Source of the DNA: Shewanella livingstonensis
GTDB lineage: Bacteria; Pseudomonadota; Gammaproteobacteria; Enterobacterales; Shewanellaceae
Direction of reading: 5' to 3'
Length of the DNA stretch: 64,000 nt
Assembly: GCF_003855395.1 (NCBI RefSeq)
Contig: NZ_CP034015.1
Span: forward strand, 3,482,001-3,546,000
The position numbers and the translations under genes were made by a program. The notes below the pieces were generated by a model. It was given only the letters and a program-made list of their open reading frames with translations. It searched no databases and was not told the DNA's origin. Of the stretch, positions 45,922 to 55,210 are shown one piece after another (the stretch's first letter is position 1; each line of letters starts with the position of its first letter).

Positions 45922-48054
45922 TTACTTTTTATAAAATTGGCTGCCATCGCTAGCCATTTTGACTAACGTATCGCACGGTGCGAAACGGTCTCCGTACAGT
46001 GATTGATAACCTTGTAAAGTTGCTACTAAATTACTTGCACCTAAGGTGTCGATATAACGGAATGGGCCACCTAAGAATGGCGGAAAGCCAATACCGAATA
46101 TAGCGCCGATATCACCATCTCTTGCCGAAGCAATAATGCCCTCTTCAAGACAACGAACGGCTTCATTGAGCATCTGAATAGTACAACGTTCTGCCACATC
46201 CTTTGCTTCTTTATCTGAAGCAATTAGGATGTCGAGTACTTTATAAACGGATTCATCAACTAATTTAGCTTTTTTAGCTTTAGGTCCGTATTGATAGAAA
46301 CCTTTGCCATTTTTACGACCTTTACGGTCATCAGCTAATAACTTATCAAATGCTGCAGGAGCTTTAAAACGTGAACCTAACTCTTTTTCTAAAATAGGCG
46401 AAATTTTGGCACCAACATCAATACCGACTTCATCAAGTAATGTCATCGGCCCAACAGGGAAACCAAACTTTACTAAAGCGCGATCTAGATGCTCTACACG
46501 CTGGCCTTCAAGTAATAATTGCGCCGCTTCATTCATGTACAAAGCCAAGATACGATTGACATAAAAACCGGCACCATCTTGAACCACAATCGGGGTTTTA
46601 CCTTGCTTACGCGCAAATGCTACTGTAGTTGCAATAGTTTCTGCTGATGTGGTTTTATGCGCAATAACCTCTACTAGTGGCATTTTTTCTACCGGAGAGA
46701 AGTAATGTAAACCAATCACATTTTCAGGACGACTTGCAGCTGCGGCAATCTGACCAATCGGTAAAGATGAAGTATTAGAGGCAAAAATGGTGTTTTCACC
46801 GCATTCACGCTCAACGTCTTGAACCATTTTATGTTTAAGGGCTAAGTCTTCAAATACCGCCTCAACAACGATATCGGCATCTTTAATGCCAGTATATTCT
46901 GTCGTCGTTGTCATTAACGCCATAATATTATCACGCGCTATTGGTGTCATATGACGACGTTTAACGCCTTTATCTAATAGCTTATAAGCATAAGATAGTG
47001 CGTTACTTAATCCCTGTTCTGAAATGTCTTTTACCCGCGCTGGAATTTTAGCTTTAGTGGTAGTGACAGATGCAATACCACCGCCCATCAAGCCGCCACC
47101 TAATACCATCACTTTTTTGACTTTACGCGGAACAGCTCCTACTGCACCGGTCTCTTTTTTCATCTCTGTGGTAGCAAAAAATAGCCCTCTTAGAGCGGCT
47201 GATTCTTTAGACATCACCAAATTAGCAAAATGAGTCGCTTCAACTTCAAGCCCTTTCACCATGCCTTTATTCATGCCCTGACGAACACAATCAATAATTT
47301 TGGCCGGCGCTGGGTAATTACCTTGAGTTTTCTTCATCACCTGTTTGCGCGCTTGATCAAACATAATATCGCGAGTAAATGAAGTTGACTCTAAAAATTG
47401 ATTAATTTTAGATTGCACTACAGGTTTAGCTGCTTGTTTGCCTTTTTTAGCTAATTCAATCGCGGTTGCGAGCAAAATAGAATTAGGTACGACATCATTT
47501 ATTAAGCCCATTTTCAGAGCTTGTTTAGGCCGCACTTGCTTGCCTGTTAGCATCATATCAAGAGCTGCGGCAATACCAACTAAACGTGGTAAACGCTGAG
47601 TTCCACCACCACCGGGCAGTAAACCCAGCTGTACTTCTGGCACACCCAACATGGTTTTCTTGTCATCACTACAAACACGTAAATGACACGCAAGGGCTAA
47701 TTCTAAACCACCGCCTAAACATGCACCATTGATAGCCGCAACCACAGGAATGGAGAGTCCCTCAAGCTCAGAAAAAACCACATGTCCTTGTTGTGACAAT
47801 GCTTTAGCATGATCTTCACTCTTACAAGCCGCTAACATAGTGATATCAGCACCAGCAACAAACGAATCAGCTTTACCTGATATAACCACTAACCCTTTAA
47901 TGCTACTATCAGCTTTAATTTCGGTTAACATTTCGCTAATTTCAGGACCAAATTGCTCTTTTAAGGTGTTCATGGTTTCGCCAGGAACGTCCATAGTTAA
48001 AATGGCAATACCATCGTCACGACGAGCTAAATTAAATGTTTTTTCCATGCTCAT
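45922..48054 (-). CDS. fadJ: Fatty acid oxidation complex alpha subunit FadJ
   Basis: Bifunctional enoyl-CoA hydratase/3-hydroxyacyl-CoA dehydrogenase. The crotonase domain (about residues 10-200) has GACLGGGLELALACHLRVC with catalytic Glu and VPEVQLGLLPGGGGTQRLPR. The NAD domain starts KVMVLGGGLMGGGIASVTTT, with ASNTSSLPIGQIAAA and HYFSPVEKMPLVEVI following. The frame opens at 48102, but ATG 48054 overlaps the fadI stop (TAATG) and matches family starts; ATG 48048 (MEKTFNL) is also possible. It forms an operon with fadI. Mechanism and partners follow from the family. Confidence 0.95.
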   Translation of the reverse strand: MSMEKTFNLARRDDGIAILTMDVPGETMNTLKEQFGPEISEMLTEIKADSSIKGLVVISGKADSFVAGADITMLAACKSEDHAKALSQQGHVVFSELEGLSIPVVAAINGACLGGGLELALACHLRVCSDDKKTMLGVPEVQLGLLPGGGGTQRLPRLVGIAAALDMMLTGKQVRPKQALKMGLINDVVPNSILLATAIELAKKGKQAAKPVVQSKINQFLESTSFTRDIMFDQARKQVMKKTQGNYPAPAKIIDCVRQGMNKGMVKGLEVEATHFANLVMSKESAALRGLFFATTEMKKETGAVGAVPRKVKKVMVLGGGLMGGGIASVTTTKAKIPARVKDISEQGLSNALSYAYKLLDKGVKRRHMTPIARDNIMALMTTTTEYTGIKDADIVVEAVFEDLALKHKMVQDVERECGENTIFASNTSSLPIGQIAAAASRPENVIGLHYFSPVEKMPLVEVIAHKTTSAETIATTVAFARKQGKTPIVVQDGAGFYVNRILALYMNEAAQLLLEGQRVEHLDRALVKFGFPVGPMTLLDEVGIDVGAKISPILEKELGSRFKAPAAFDKLLADDRKGRKNGKGFYQYGPKAKKAKLVDESVYKVLDILIASDKEAKDVAERCTIQMLNEAVRCLEEGIIASARDGDIGAIFGIGFPPFLGGPFRYIDTLGASNLVATLQGYQSLYGDRFAPCDTLVKMASDGSQFYKK

Positions 48055-49364
48055 TACTCCACCTCCAAAATCATTGCTACACCTAAACCACCAGCAGCAC
48101 AAGCAGTTGCTAAACCAGTACCACCGCCACGACGCTTAAGTTCATTACACACTTGGGTAATCAAACGCGTACCGGTTGCCGCAAAAGGATGACCATAGGC
48201 TAATGAACCACCCAGCACGTTAAACTTACTCATGTCTATTTCGCCTATCGCACGATTGCGGCCCAGCTTCTCTGCGGCAAACTTTTTAGAACCAAACATC
48301 TGCATATTTGCCAATGTTTGTGCCGCAAATGCTTCGTGCATTTCGATCAGCGTTAAATCTTCTAATTCCATTCCAGCACGTTTTAATGCTAATGGCGTCG
48401 CGTACGACGGCCCCATTAACATGTCTTGCCATACATCGATGGCCGTAAACGCATAACTCTTAATATAACCAATAGGTTGATAACCTAAGGCTTTAGCGCG
48501 ACCTTCACTCATTAAAATAATGGCCGATGCACCGTCTGTTAGTGGCGTGCTGTTGGCGGCAGTAACGGTACCGTGATTACGGTCAAATGCGGGACGTAAT
48601 TTGGCGTAAGACTCTAATACAGAGTTTTCACGAATATTGTTATCACGGTCTATAAACTGTTTGTAAGGTGGAATATGAGCTGTCATCACTTCTTGTTGAA
48701 GCACGCCAGAATTCCACGTTTCAGTAGCCAATGTATGTGAACGATGCGCTAATGCATCTTGATCAGCACGGCTAATGTTGTAAGTCTTAGCCATTTGTTC
48801 TGCTGTTTGCCCCATAGACAAACCTGTTGAATACTCAGCAACCGCTGGCGGTACCGGCATAAGGTCTTTCAACCCCAAACGACGTGCAATGGCAAATTTC
48901 TGCTTAAAAGTACGAGCCTTATTTAAGTCAACTAAGGCATGAGCCAGCTTTTTTGATACTCCAATAGGTAATACTGAAGACGAATCAGAACCTCCCGCTA
49001 AACCGATTTCAATGTTACCGGTCATAATTGACTCAGCAACGTTAACCGCAGACTGAAAACTGGTCGCACAAGCTCGAGTAACTGAATAAGCATCAGTTGA
49101 TACATTCATGCCAGTGCCAAGTACAATTTCACGGGCAATGTTTGGCGCGGCGGGCATTTGTACAACCTGGCCATAAACTAGTTGTTCTATTAATTGAGGG
49201 TCAATTTCAGAGCGAGACAGCAACTCATTAACCACCATTTTGCCCATATCTAGCGCAGATACGCCATGAAATGCAGTTGCTTGTTTTGCAAATGGTGTTC
49301 TTAAACCGGCAACAATCGCAATGCGCTCACCCCGGGAATTTGTTACTTGTTGTCTATCACTCAT
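48054..49364 (-). CDS. fadI: Acetyl-CoA acyltransferase FadI (3-ketoacyl-CoA thiolase)
   Basis: Thiolase that cleaves 3-ketoacyl-CoA in beta-oxidation, the beta subunit of the FadIJ complex. The 436-residue protein has the nucleophilic Cys region [56 protein letters not shown] and the final [17 protein letters not shown]. It is the promoter-proximal gene of fadIJ; a consensus FadR operator lies 65 bases upstream of the start. Confidence 0.96.
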   Translation of the reverse strand: MSDRQQVTNSRGERIAIVAGLRTPFAKQATAFHGVSALDMGKMVVNELLSRSEIDPQLIEQLVYGQVVQMPAAPNIAREIVLGTGMNVSTDAYSVTRACATSFQSAVNVAESIMTGNIEIGLAGGSDSSSVLPIGVSKKLAHALVDLNKARTFKQKFAIARRLGLKDLMPVPPAVAEYSTGLSMGQTAEQMAKTYNISRADQDALAHRSHTLATETWNSGVLQQEVMTAHIPPYKQFIDRDNNIRENSVLESYAKLRPAFDRNHGTVTAANSTPLTDGASAIILMSEGRAKALGYQPIGYIKSYAFTAIDVWQDMLMGPSYATPLALKRAGMELEDLTLIEMHEAFAAQTLANMQMFGSKKFAAEKLGRNRAIGEIDMSKFNVLGGSLAYGHPFAATGTRLITQVCNELKRRGGGTGLATACAAGGLGVAMILEVE

Positions 49365-49428
49365 GTGTCACCCTCTATTATTGTTAGCTCATCTCGGCTC
49401 GGCCGGTAAGTTTATATTTTGCCAGATA

Positions 49429-49445
49429 ATCTGGTCAGACCATCA
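49429..49445. promoter_or_regulatory. FadR operator upstream of fadIJ
   Basis: ATCTGGTCAGACCATCA carries the full palindromic core TGGTCNGACCA of FadR sites. It lies between fadI and the divergent moxR-like gene, where FadR repression released by long-chain acyl-CoA is expected. Confidence 0.85.
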
Positions 49446-49600
49446 AAGTGTGACCTGATTCTAACTTTTTATTGAATAGTTTTAAACAGGCGTTTACAAC
49501 TATCTACTTCATAAAGAGTTAAATTGTGTTAATCCTACTAGCCAAAAACTAATAGAATTCATAACATAGGGTGTAATAATCCCAATGCCAACTAAATAAA

Positions 49601-50569
49601 TTGAGTACACCTATGCCGTTAAGTCGTTTCCACTCACTTAGGACCTATTTAGATACAGTTGTTTTAGGTCAGCCCGTATTAACTGAAAACTTGCTGATAG
49701 CACTTATCGCCAACGGACATTTATTAGTTGAAGGTCCTCCAGGTTTAGCAAAGACCCGTGCTGTAAAAGCATTATGTGATGGAGTGGAAGGTGAATTTCA
49801 TCGTATTCAATTTACCCCAGATTTGCTGCCAGCCGATTTAACCGGTACTGATATTTATCGTCAACAAACCGGCACATTCGAATTTGAAGCAGGGCCCATT
49901 TTCCATAATCTAATCCTAGCAGATGAAATTAACCGTGCCCCAGCTAAAGTTCAATCTGCCTTATTAGAAGCCATGGCCGAAGGCCAGGTTACCGTGGGTA
50001 AACACAGTTATCCTCTACCGCCACTATTCTTGGTGATGGCGACGCAAAATCCGCTGGAGAATGAAGGCACTTATCCATTACCAGAAGCGCAATTAGATCG
50101 TTTTTTAATGCATTTAAATCTTGATTACCCAAGCGCTGAAACGGAATGTGAAATCTTACGCCAATCTCGAAAAGAGGCTAAAACACATCAGTTGCCTACC
50201 ATTGAACCCGTCGCGCAAGCCGACGTGTTTGCCGCAAGGGATCAGGCGTTAGATATTTATTTAGCTGAACCGTTAGAAAAATATATCGTTGAAATTATTA
50301 TGGCAACTCGTCAGCCGGCAAGGTACAGCACAGAGTTAGCCAAATGGCTTGAATATGGTGTTAGTCCTCGAGCCACCATTTCATTAGAACGTTGCGCAAG
50401 AGCACGTGCTTGGTTGCATGAACGTGATTTTGTATCACCAGAAGACATTCAAGCGGTTGCACCCAATGTGTTGCGTCACCGCTTATTGCTCAGCTATCAA
50501 GCCCAAGCGGAAGGTGTCACGGCAGATCAAGTAATTGATCATATTCTGAGTCAAGTTGCCGTACCGTAA
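49601..50569 (+). CDS. MoxR-family AAA+ ATPase
   Basis: A 322-residue AAA+ chaperone-like ATPase of the MoxR group. Walker A LLVEGPPGLAKTRAVKAL, Walker B LILADEINRAPAKVQSAL and sensor segment VMATQNPLENEGTYPLPEAQ are intact. MoxR ATPases act with von Willebrand A proteins in maturation or envelope stress. The start is uncertain: TTG 49601 (MSTPMPLSRF) or ATG 49613; neither has a strong ribosome site, and TTG preserves an N-terminus like relatives. First gene of a six-gene Bat-type operon. Confidence 0.88.
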   Translation: MSTPMPLSRFHSLRTYLDTVVLGQPVLTENLLIALIANGHLLVEGPPGLAKTRAVKALCDGVEGEFHRIQFTPDLLPADLTGTDIYRQQTGTFEFEAGPIFHNLILADEINRAPAKVQSALLEAMAEGQVTVGKHSYPLPPLFLVMATQNPLENEGTYPLPEAQLDRFLMHLNLDYPSAETECEILRQSRKEAKTHQLPTIEPVAQADVFAARDQALDIYLAEPLEKYIVEIIMATRQPARYSTELAKWLEYGVSPRATISLERCARARAWLHERDFVSPEDIQAVAPNVLRHRLLLSYQAQAEGVTADQVIDHILSQVAVP

Positions 50570-50610
50570 ATGTTGCAATACGTGCACTTATTAATAAGCA
50601 TGATTAGATT

Positions 50611-51546
50611 ATGATGAACCAAACTAATTCATTACCGCTTTTCAGTGATGGTGTGAGCTTAAATGAGCAAGAACTAATTGCTTGTCAAAGCTTATCGCGT
50701 GCCATACCCGATCGTAAGTCGCGGGCCAAAGCGGCTCTATCCGGTCACCGAAGCAGCCAAATAAAAGGCCGCGGCATGGAGTTTGCTGAAGTGCGTCATT
50801 ACCAAAATGGTGATGACGTGCGAACCATTGACTGGCGAGTCACCGCCAGAACAGGCGTGGCGCATACAAAGCTATTTGTTGAAGAGCGCGAACGCCCTAT
50901 TCTGCTATTAGTCGACTTAAGCCACAGTGCATATTTTGGCTCACAGTTATTACTACAATCTGTTCAGGTGGCCCATTTAGCCGCCACACTAGGTTGGAAT
51001 GCCATTAATAACGGCGATAGGCTTGGAGCATTAATCGCCAGTGAAACGAATCACTTAGAACTTAAGCCTCGAAGTCGTCGTCAAGGTATTTTGCAGTTAA
51101 CCTCAGGGCTAATTGATGTCCACCAACAACAATTAAATCAAATTAATCAATGGTCACCCGATCCAGGCCATATGTTTAAAGCCTGCCAACGTTTACAACG
51201 CATTGCCAAACCAGGATCACTGATTTGGATCATCACCGACGGTCAACACATTAACCAACAATGCTTAGCACCATTAACAGAGCTATCACGCCACTGTGAC
51301 ATCGGTGCATTTGTGGTAACAGACCCCTTAAGGCAAGGAACGTTAGCGTTACCGAAACAATTTGCTTTACCCGTTCGTGATGGCCAACAACAATTAACCC
51401 TAACTCGGCAAAGTTATGAGGCTTGGTTAGCCAATCAACAAGCACAGCAACAACAATTTTTTGCCTTAATGAATTTAATTAGAGTGCAACCCAGATTAAT
51501 TGATGCTGCTAAACCGCTCAGTGCCCAATTGGATATTTTACGTTAA
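50611..51546 (+). CDS. DUF58 domain protein
   Basis: A 311-residue protein of the DUF58 family, with the characteristic segment AEVRHYQNGDDVRTIDWRVT (about residues 60-79) and a VWA-like fold start RPILLLVDLSHSAYFG. These proteins nearly always accompany MoxR and VWA genes. Biochemical role unknown. It overlaps nothing but abuts the next gene exactly (stop 51546, ATG 51547). No signal peptide; cytoplasmic. Confidence 0.9.
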   Translation: MMNQTNSLPLFSDGVSLNEQELIACQSLSRAIPDRKSRAKAALSGHRSSQIKGRGMEFAEVRHYQNGDDVRTIDWRVTARTGVAHTKLFVEERERPILLLVDLSHSAYFGSQLLLQSVQVAHLAATLGWNAINNGDRLGALIASETNHLELKPRSRRQGILQLTSGLIDVHQQQLNQINQWSPDPGHMFKACQRLQRIAKPGSLIWIITDGQHINQQCLAPLTELSRHCDIGAFVVTDPLRQGTLALPKQFALPVRDGQQQLTLTRQSYEAWLANQQAQQQQFFALMNLIRVQPRLIDAAKPLSAQLDILR

Positions 51547-52089
51547 ATGACCACGCCAAACTTACCAACACAAGCTATGCCAATTGATGCCACTGCATCT
51601 GCTTTGGCTCAATTGCACGATATTGTATTACCCGAGCCGATTAGCGCAATGCCTATTGCTCCTGGATATTGGATAATTGCAGCGGTATTAATCATCTTAG
51701 CCATCTGGCTGGGCAAGCGTTTATATAAGCAGCATCAATATCATGCGCCACGCAAAATAGCCCTAACGCTACTGAAAAGTTACGATATTAAAAATGATAA
51801 CTTTGCAGCACAAGTTAATAGCCTACTCAAGCGTACAGCATTAACTTACTTACCACGCGAACACTTAGCTAAACTCAACGGTCAAGCTTGGTTTGATTGG
51901 TTAGATACTCGTCTCACGCCTGGGCAACAGCATAAAATAGGTCACTTACTTATTAAGCGCCATCAAGCGAGTGGTTTAGACCAAGCAGAAAAGTCCCAAT
52001 TACAATATTTAGCAAAGGCTTGGTTAAGCAGTAAATGCGCTTTTAGTGATGCAACTTTAACATCCAATAATACACATCAGGAGGCCTAA
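51547..52089 (+). CDS. DUF4381 membrane protein
   Basis: A 180-residue protein with one transmembrane helix (APGYWIIAAVLIILAIWLG, about residues 38-58) and a basic cytoplasmic or periplasmic tail, matching DUF4381 of MoxR/Bat loci. Start follows the DUF58 stop directly; its stop overlaps the next ATG by one base (TAATG). Function unknown. Confidence 0.87.
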   Translation: MTTPNLPTQAMPIDATASALAQLHDIVLPEPISAMPIAPGYWIIAAVLIILAIWLGKRLYKQHQYHAPRKIALTLLKSYDIKNDNFAAQVNSLLKRTALTYLPREHLAKLNGQAWFDWLDTRLTPGQQHKIGHLLIKRHQASGLDQAEKSQLQYLAKAWLSSKCAFSDATLTSNNTHQEA

Positions 52090-53084
52090 TGTTAGCATTT
52101 TACTGGCCATGGTTATTCATTTTATTGCCACTACCGTTGTTGATTAAGCGCATCAATTTAAGCAGTGTCGGCGGGCATTTACAGTTACCGGGCATCGCTA
52201 CTACTGTTAATGTATCCAGCTCGGTAAATCGAAAAGGTAGCCGCAAACGTTATTGGTTAATGTGGATGTTATTGTTATTAGCTATCGCAAGGCCACAATG
52301 GTTAGGGGATCCTATTGAATTACCGGCAAAAGGCCGTGATTTAATGATAGCAGTTGATTTATCCGGCAGTATGCAAATAGAAGATATGGTAATTAACGGT
52401 AAAACCGTTAATCGGTTTACCTTAATACAACATGTGTTAAGTGACTTTATCGAGCGCCGAAAAGGTGATCGACTGGGGCTGATATTATTTGCCGATCATG
52501 CTTATTTACAAGCACCACTCACTCTAGATCGACGTTCTGTTGCGATGTTTTTAGATGATGCGCAAATAGGCTTAGTCGGCAAGCAAACTGCAATTGGTGA
52601 AGCTATTGCCTTAGCAGTAAAACGCTTTGATAAAATGGATGAAAGTAACCGAGTGCTAATTTTACTCACCGACGGCTCTAATAATGCCGGTAATATTGAA
52701 CCTGAAGTAGCCGCCCAAATTGCAGCTAAACGTAATATCACTATTTACACTATTGGTGTTGGCGCAGAATTATTAGAACGTCGAACTATTTTTGGTAAAG
52801 AACGCATTAACCCATCGATGGATTTAGATGAGGATCAACTCAAAAAATTAGCCAGCATGACCAAAGGTCGTTACTTTAGAGCACGAAATAGTGAAGAATT
52901 AGAAAGTATTTATCAAGAAATAGACAAGTTGGAACCGGTGAGCCGAGATCAATTAAGTTACCGTCCCAAAAGTGAACTGTTTTATTGGCCATTATTAATG
53001 TCATTATTGTTAAGCTTTTTAATCAGCTTGCAACAGCAATGGCCTAATCAACTATTGCCTAAAACCAAGGAGGCTGATCAATAA
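52089..53084 (+). CDS. VWA-domain membrane protein, BatA-like
   Basis: A 331-residue protein: an N-terminal helix (WPWLFILLPLPLLIKRI), a second helix near residue 58 (YWLMWMLLLLAIARPQWL), a VWA domain (about 88-280) with the metal-binding MIDAS start MIAVDLSGSMQIEDMV and LTDGSNNAGNIEP, and a C-terminal helix (LLMSLLLSFLISLQQ). The VWA domain is probably periplasmic. BatA-type proteins occur with MoxR and are linked to aerotolerance in Bacteroides and to stress in others. Overlaps the next start by one base. Confidence 0.9.
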   Translation: MLAFYWPWLFILLPLPLLIKRINLSSVGGHLQLPGIATTVNVSSSVNRKGSRKRYWLMWMLLLLAIARPQWLGDPIELPAKGRDLMIAVDLSGSMQIEDMVINGKTVNRFTLIQHVLSDFIERRKGDRLGLILFADHAYLQAPLTLDRRSVAMFLDDAQIGLVGKQTAIGEAIALAVKRFDKMDESNRVLILLTDGSNNAGNIEPEVAAQIAAKRNITIYTIGVGAELLERRTIFGKERINPSMDLDEDQLKKLASMTKGRYFRARNSEELESIYQEIDKLEPVSRDQLSYRPKSELFYWPLLMSLLLSFLISLQQQWPNQLLPKTKEADQ

Positions 53085-55210
53085 TGATACACTTTATTCG
53101 TCCTGAATGGCTATTAGGCTTTATTCCTGTATTAATGTTAAGTGGCTTATTTTGGCGTAAACATAGTCAGCAATCGGCATGGAAACAGTATATTGCCCCG
53201 CATTTAAGCCCGTTATTGATTACCCAAACTGTTGAGAAAACTCATCAACCTAAATGGGCACTTATTGCCAGTTGGATAATTGCCGTGATTGCACTTGCAG
53301 GCCCGGCGTTAAATAAACAAAACCTGCCGGTATTTGCTACCGAACAAGGTCGAGTGCTTATTATGGATATGTCTCAGTCTATGTATGCCACAGACTTAAG
53401 CCCTAATCGCTTGTCCTATGCTAGATTCAGAGCCACTGACTTACTAAACGAATTGAAAGAAGGTGAAACAGGGCTGATAGCCTATGCAGGTGATGCTTTT
53501 ACCATTAGCCCGTTAACTCGTGACAGTGGCACTATTTTAAACTTACTACCAACGTTATCACCCGATATTATGCCAACCAAAGGATCTAACTTAGCGGCAG
53601 CGTTATCAATGGCAGAAAATCTGTTAGCTCAGGGGGGGCATGTCAATGGCGATATTATTGTCATGACCGATGGTATTTCTGCACAGCAATTTAATCAAGC
53701 CACTAAAGCACTTAATAGCCGATACCGTTTATCAATCATGGCTTTTGGCAGTAAGCAAGGCGCGGCAATCCGTTTAAGTGATGGCCAATTATTACGTGAT
53801 AACAGTAACGAAGTGGTAGTGGCTAAAACCGATTACGGACTGTTACAGCAGCTGACTCAACAACATAATGGGATCCTGGTTCCTGCCCAAACTGATGGCA
53901 GTGATATTTCTACCCTCACCCATTGGCTAGCGTCTGATGGTAAAGCGACCGAAACAGAGCTAGCAGGTGAAGCTTGGCAAGATCTGGGTCCATATTTAGC
54001 CATGTTATTAATTATCCCGATGTTAATGAGTTTTAGGCGAGGATTATTATCGCTTATGCTTAACCCTGCACTGCTTCTCTCTACGGCAATAGCATTTAGC
54101 CTAACTCACAGTCAACCAGCACAGGCCTCTGTTTGGCAGGACTTATGGCAAACCAAAAATCAACAAGCTGAATCAGCTTTCCAACAAGGTGAATTTACTC
54201 AAGCGGCTGACACATTCAAAGACCCACAATGGCGTGCTTCAGCTCACTATAAAGCAGGCGATTATCAGCAGGCATTAACAGAGTTTGAACAAGATAACAG
54301 TGCTCAAGGTTTGTATAATCAGGGTAATGCGCTGATGCAGCTAAAAGATTATAAAGAAGCAATCACTCGTTACCAAAAAGCCATTGCAGCACAGTCACCT
54401 TTTAACGAGGCAGAAAAGAATTTGGCCTTAGCTCAACAATTGCTTGCTCAACAGCAGCAACAAGAGTCATCTGAGCAGCAATCTGAGCAATCAAAACAAG
54501 AGCAATCAAAACAAGATCAATCAAAACAAGAGCAATCTAACTCTGATAATGAAAACTCACCATCAGAGCAATCTTCTGCAGATAAAAAAGACTCACCGCA
54601 GTCAGAGTCCGACGAGTCGCAGTCTGATCAACAGGAAAACCAGCAAGGCCAGAGCTCTGAAAGTCAGTCAGACACTAACAGTGAAAATTCATCTGCTAGC
54701 GATCAGCAACAATCATCGGATCAGCAATCTAAAACAGATCAAACATCAGACGCCGATCAACAGCAAAACACTCAGCAATCTGAATCAGCAGAGAATGATC
54801 AGCAACAAAGTGACCAACAACAAAATAGCTCAGAGCCACAATCATCACCAACATCCGATGATAGCAAGCCCTTACAACAAGGTGATGTAGCACAAGACAC
54901 ACCAGCAAGTAACGAGTCAAGTATGCAGGCTAGTGCAAGCGAAAATACCGACCAACAAGCTGATAACAAGCAGGAGGTGAGCCCGGCTCAGGCTTCTGCT
55001 CAATCAGGCACTGACAGTACCTCGCAAGATAAAGCGTCAGAAATGGTCTCTGCATCGCAAGTTAATCCAGATTCGCTTCCAGCAGATATGGAAAGAGCGC
55101 TACGCGCTATTAACGAAGACCCGCAAGTATTGATCCGCAATAAAATGCAACTCGAATATCAAAAACGTCGTCAAAACAGTCAACCACCTAAGGATAATGA
55201 ACAGTGGTAA
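53084..55210 (+). CDS. VWA and TPR protein, BatB/BatC-like fusion
   Basis: A 708-residue protein. N-terminal helices and a VWA domain (about 85-280; MIDAS LIMDMSQSMYATDL, VMTDGISAQQFNQ) correspond to BatB. A transmembrane region (about 300-345) is followed by TPR-like repeats (FQQGEFTQAADTFKDPQWRA, GNALMQLKDYKEAITRYQKA, about 365-465), corresponding to BatC. A long Gln/Ser-rich low-complexity region (about 470-660) and a charged end (MERALRAINEDPQVLIRNKM) complete it. The low-complexity part is repetitive in DNA (CAATCAAAACAAGAG units near 54485-54535). The gene ends inside the batD-like start region. Confidence 0.88.
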   Translation: MIHFIRPEWLLGFIPVLMLSGLFWRKHSQQSAWKQYIAPHLSPLLITQTVEKTHQPKWALIASWIIAVIALAGPALNKQNLPVFATEQGRVLIMDMSQSMYATDLSPNRLSYARFRATDLLNELKEGETGLIAYAGDAFTISPLTRDSGTILNLLPTLSPDIMPTKGSNLAAALSMAENLLAQGGHVNGDIIVMTDGISAQQFNQATKALNSRYRLSIMAFGSKQGAAIRLSDGQLLRDNSNEVVVAKTDYGLLQQLTQQHNGILVPAQTDGSDISTLTHWLASDGKATETELAGEAWQDLGPYLAMLLIIPMLMSFRRGLLSLMLNPALLLSTAIAFSLTHSQPAQASVWQDLWQTKNQQAESAFQQGEFTQAADTFKDPQWRASAHYKAGDYQQALTEFEQDNSAQGLYNQGNALMQLKDYKEAITRYQKAIAAQSPFNEAEKNLALAQQLLAQQQQQESSEQQSEQSKQEQSKQDQSKQEQSNSDNENSPSEQSSADKKDSPQSESDESQSDQQENQQGQSSESQSDTNSENSSASDQQQSSDQQSKTDQTSDADQQQNTQQSESAENDQQQSDQQQNSSEPQSSPTSDDSKPLQQGDVAQDTPASNESSMQASASENTDQQADNKQEVSPAQASAQSGTDSTSQDKASEMVSASQVNPDSLPADMERALRAINEDPQVLIRNKMQLEYQKRRQNSQPPKDNEQW

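Noticed and set aside
54444..54890. 148-codon frame inside the BatB/BatC gene
   Set aside because: Out-of-frame read of the Gln/Ser low-complexity region; the main frame is continuous and clearly coding.
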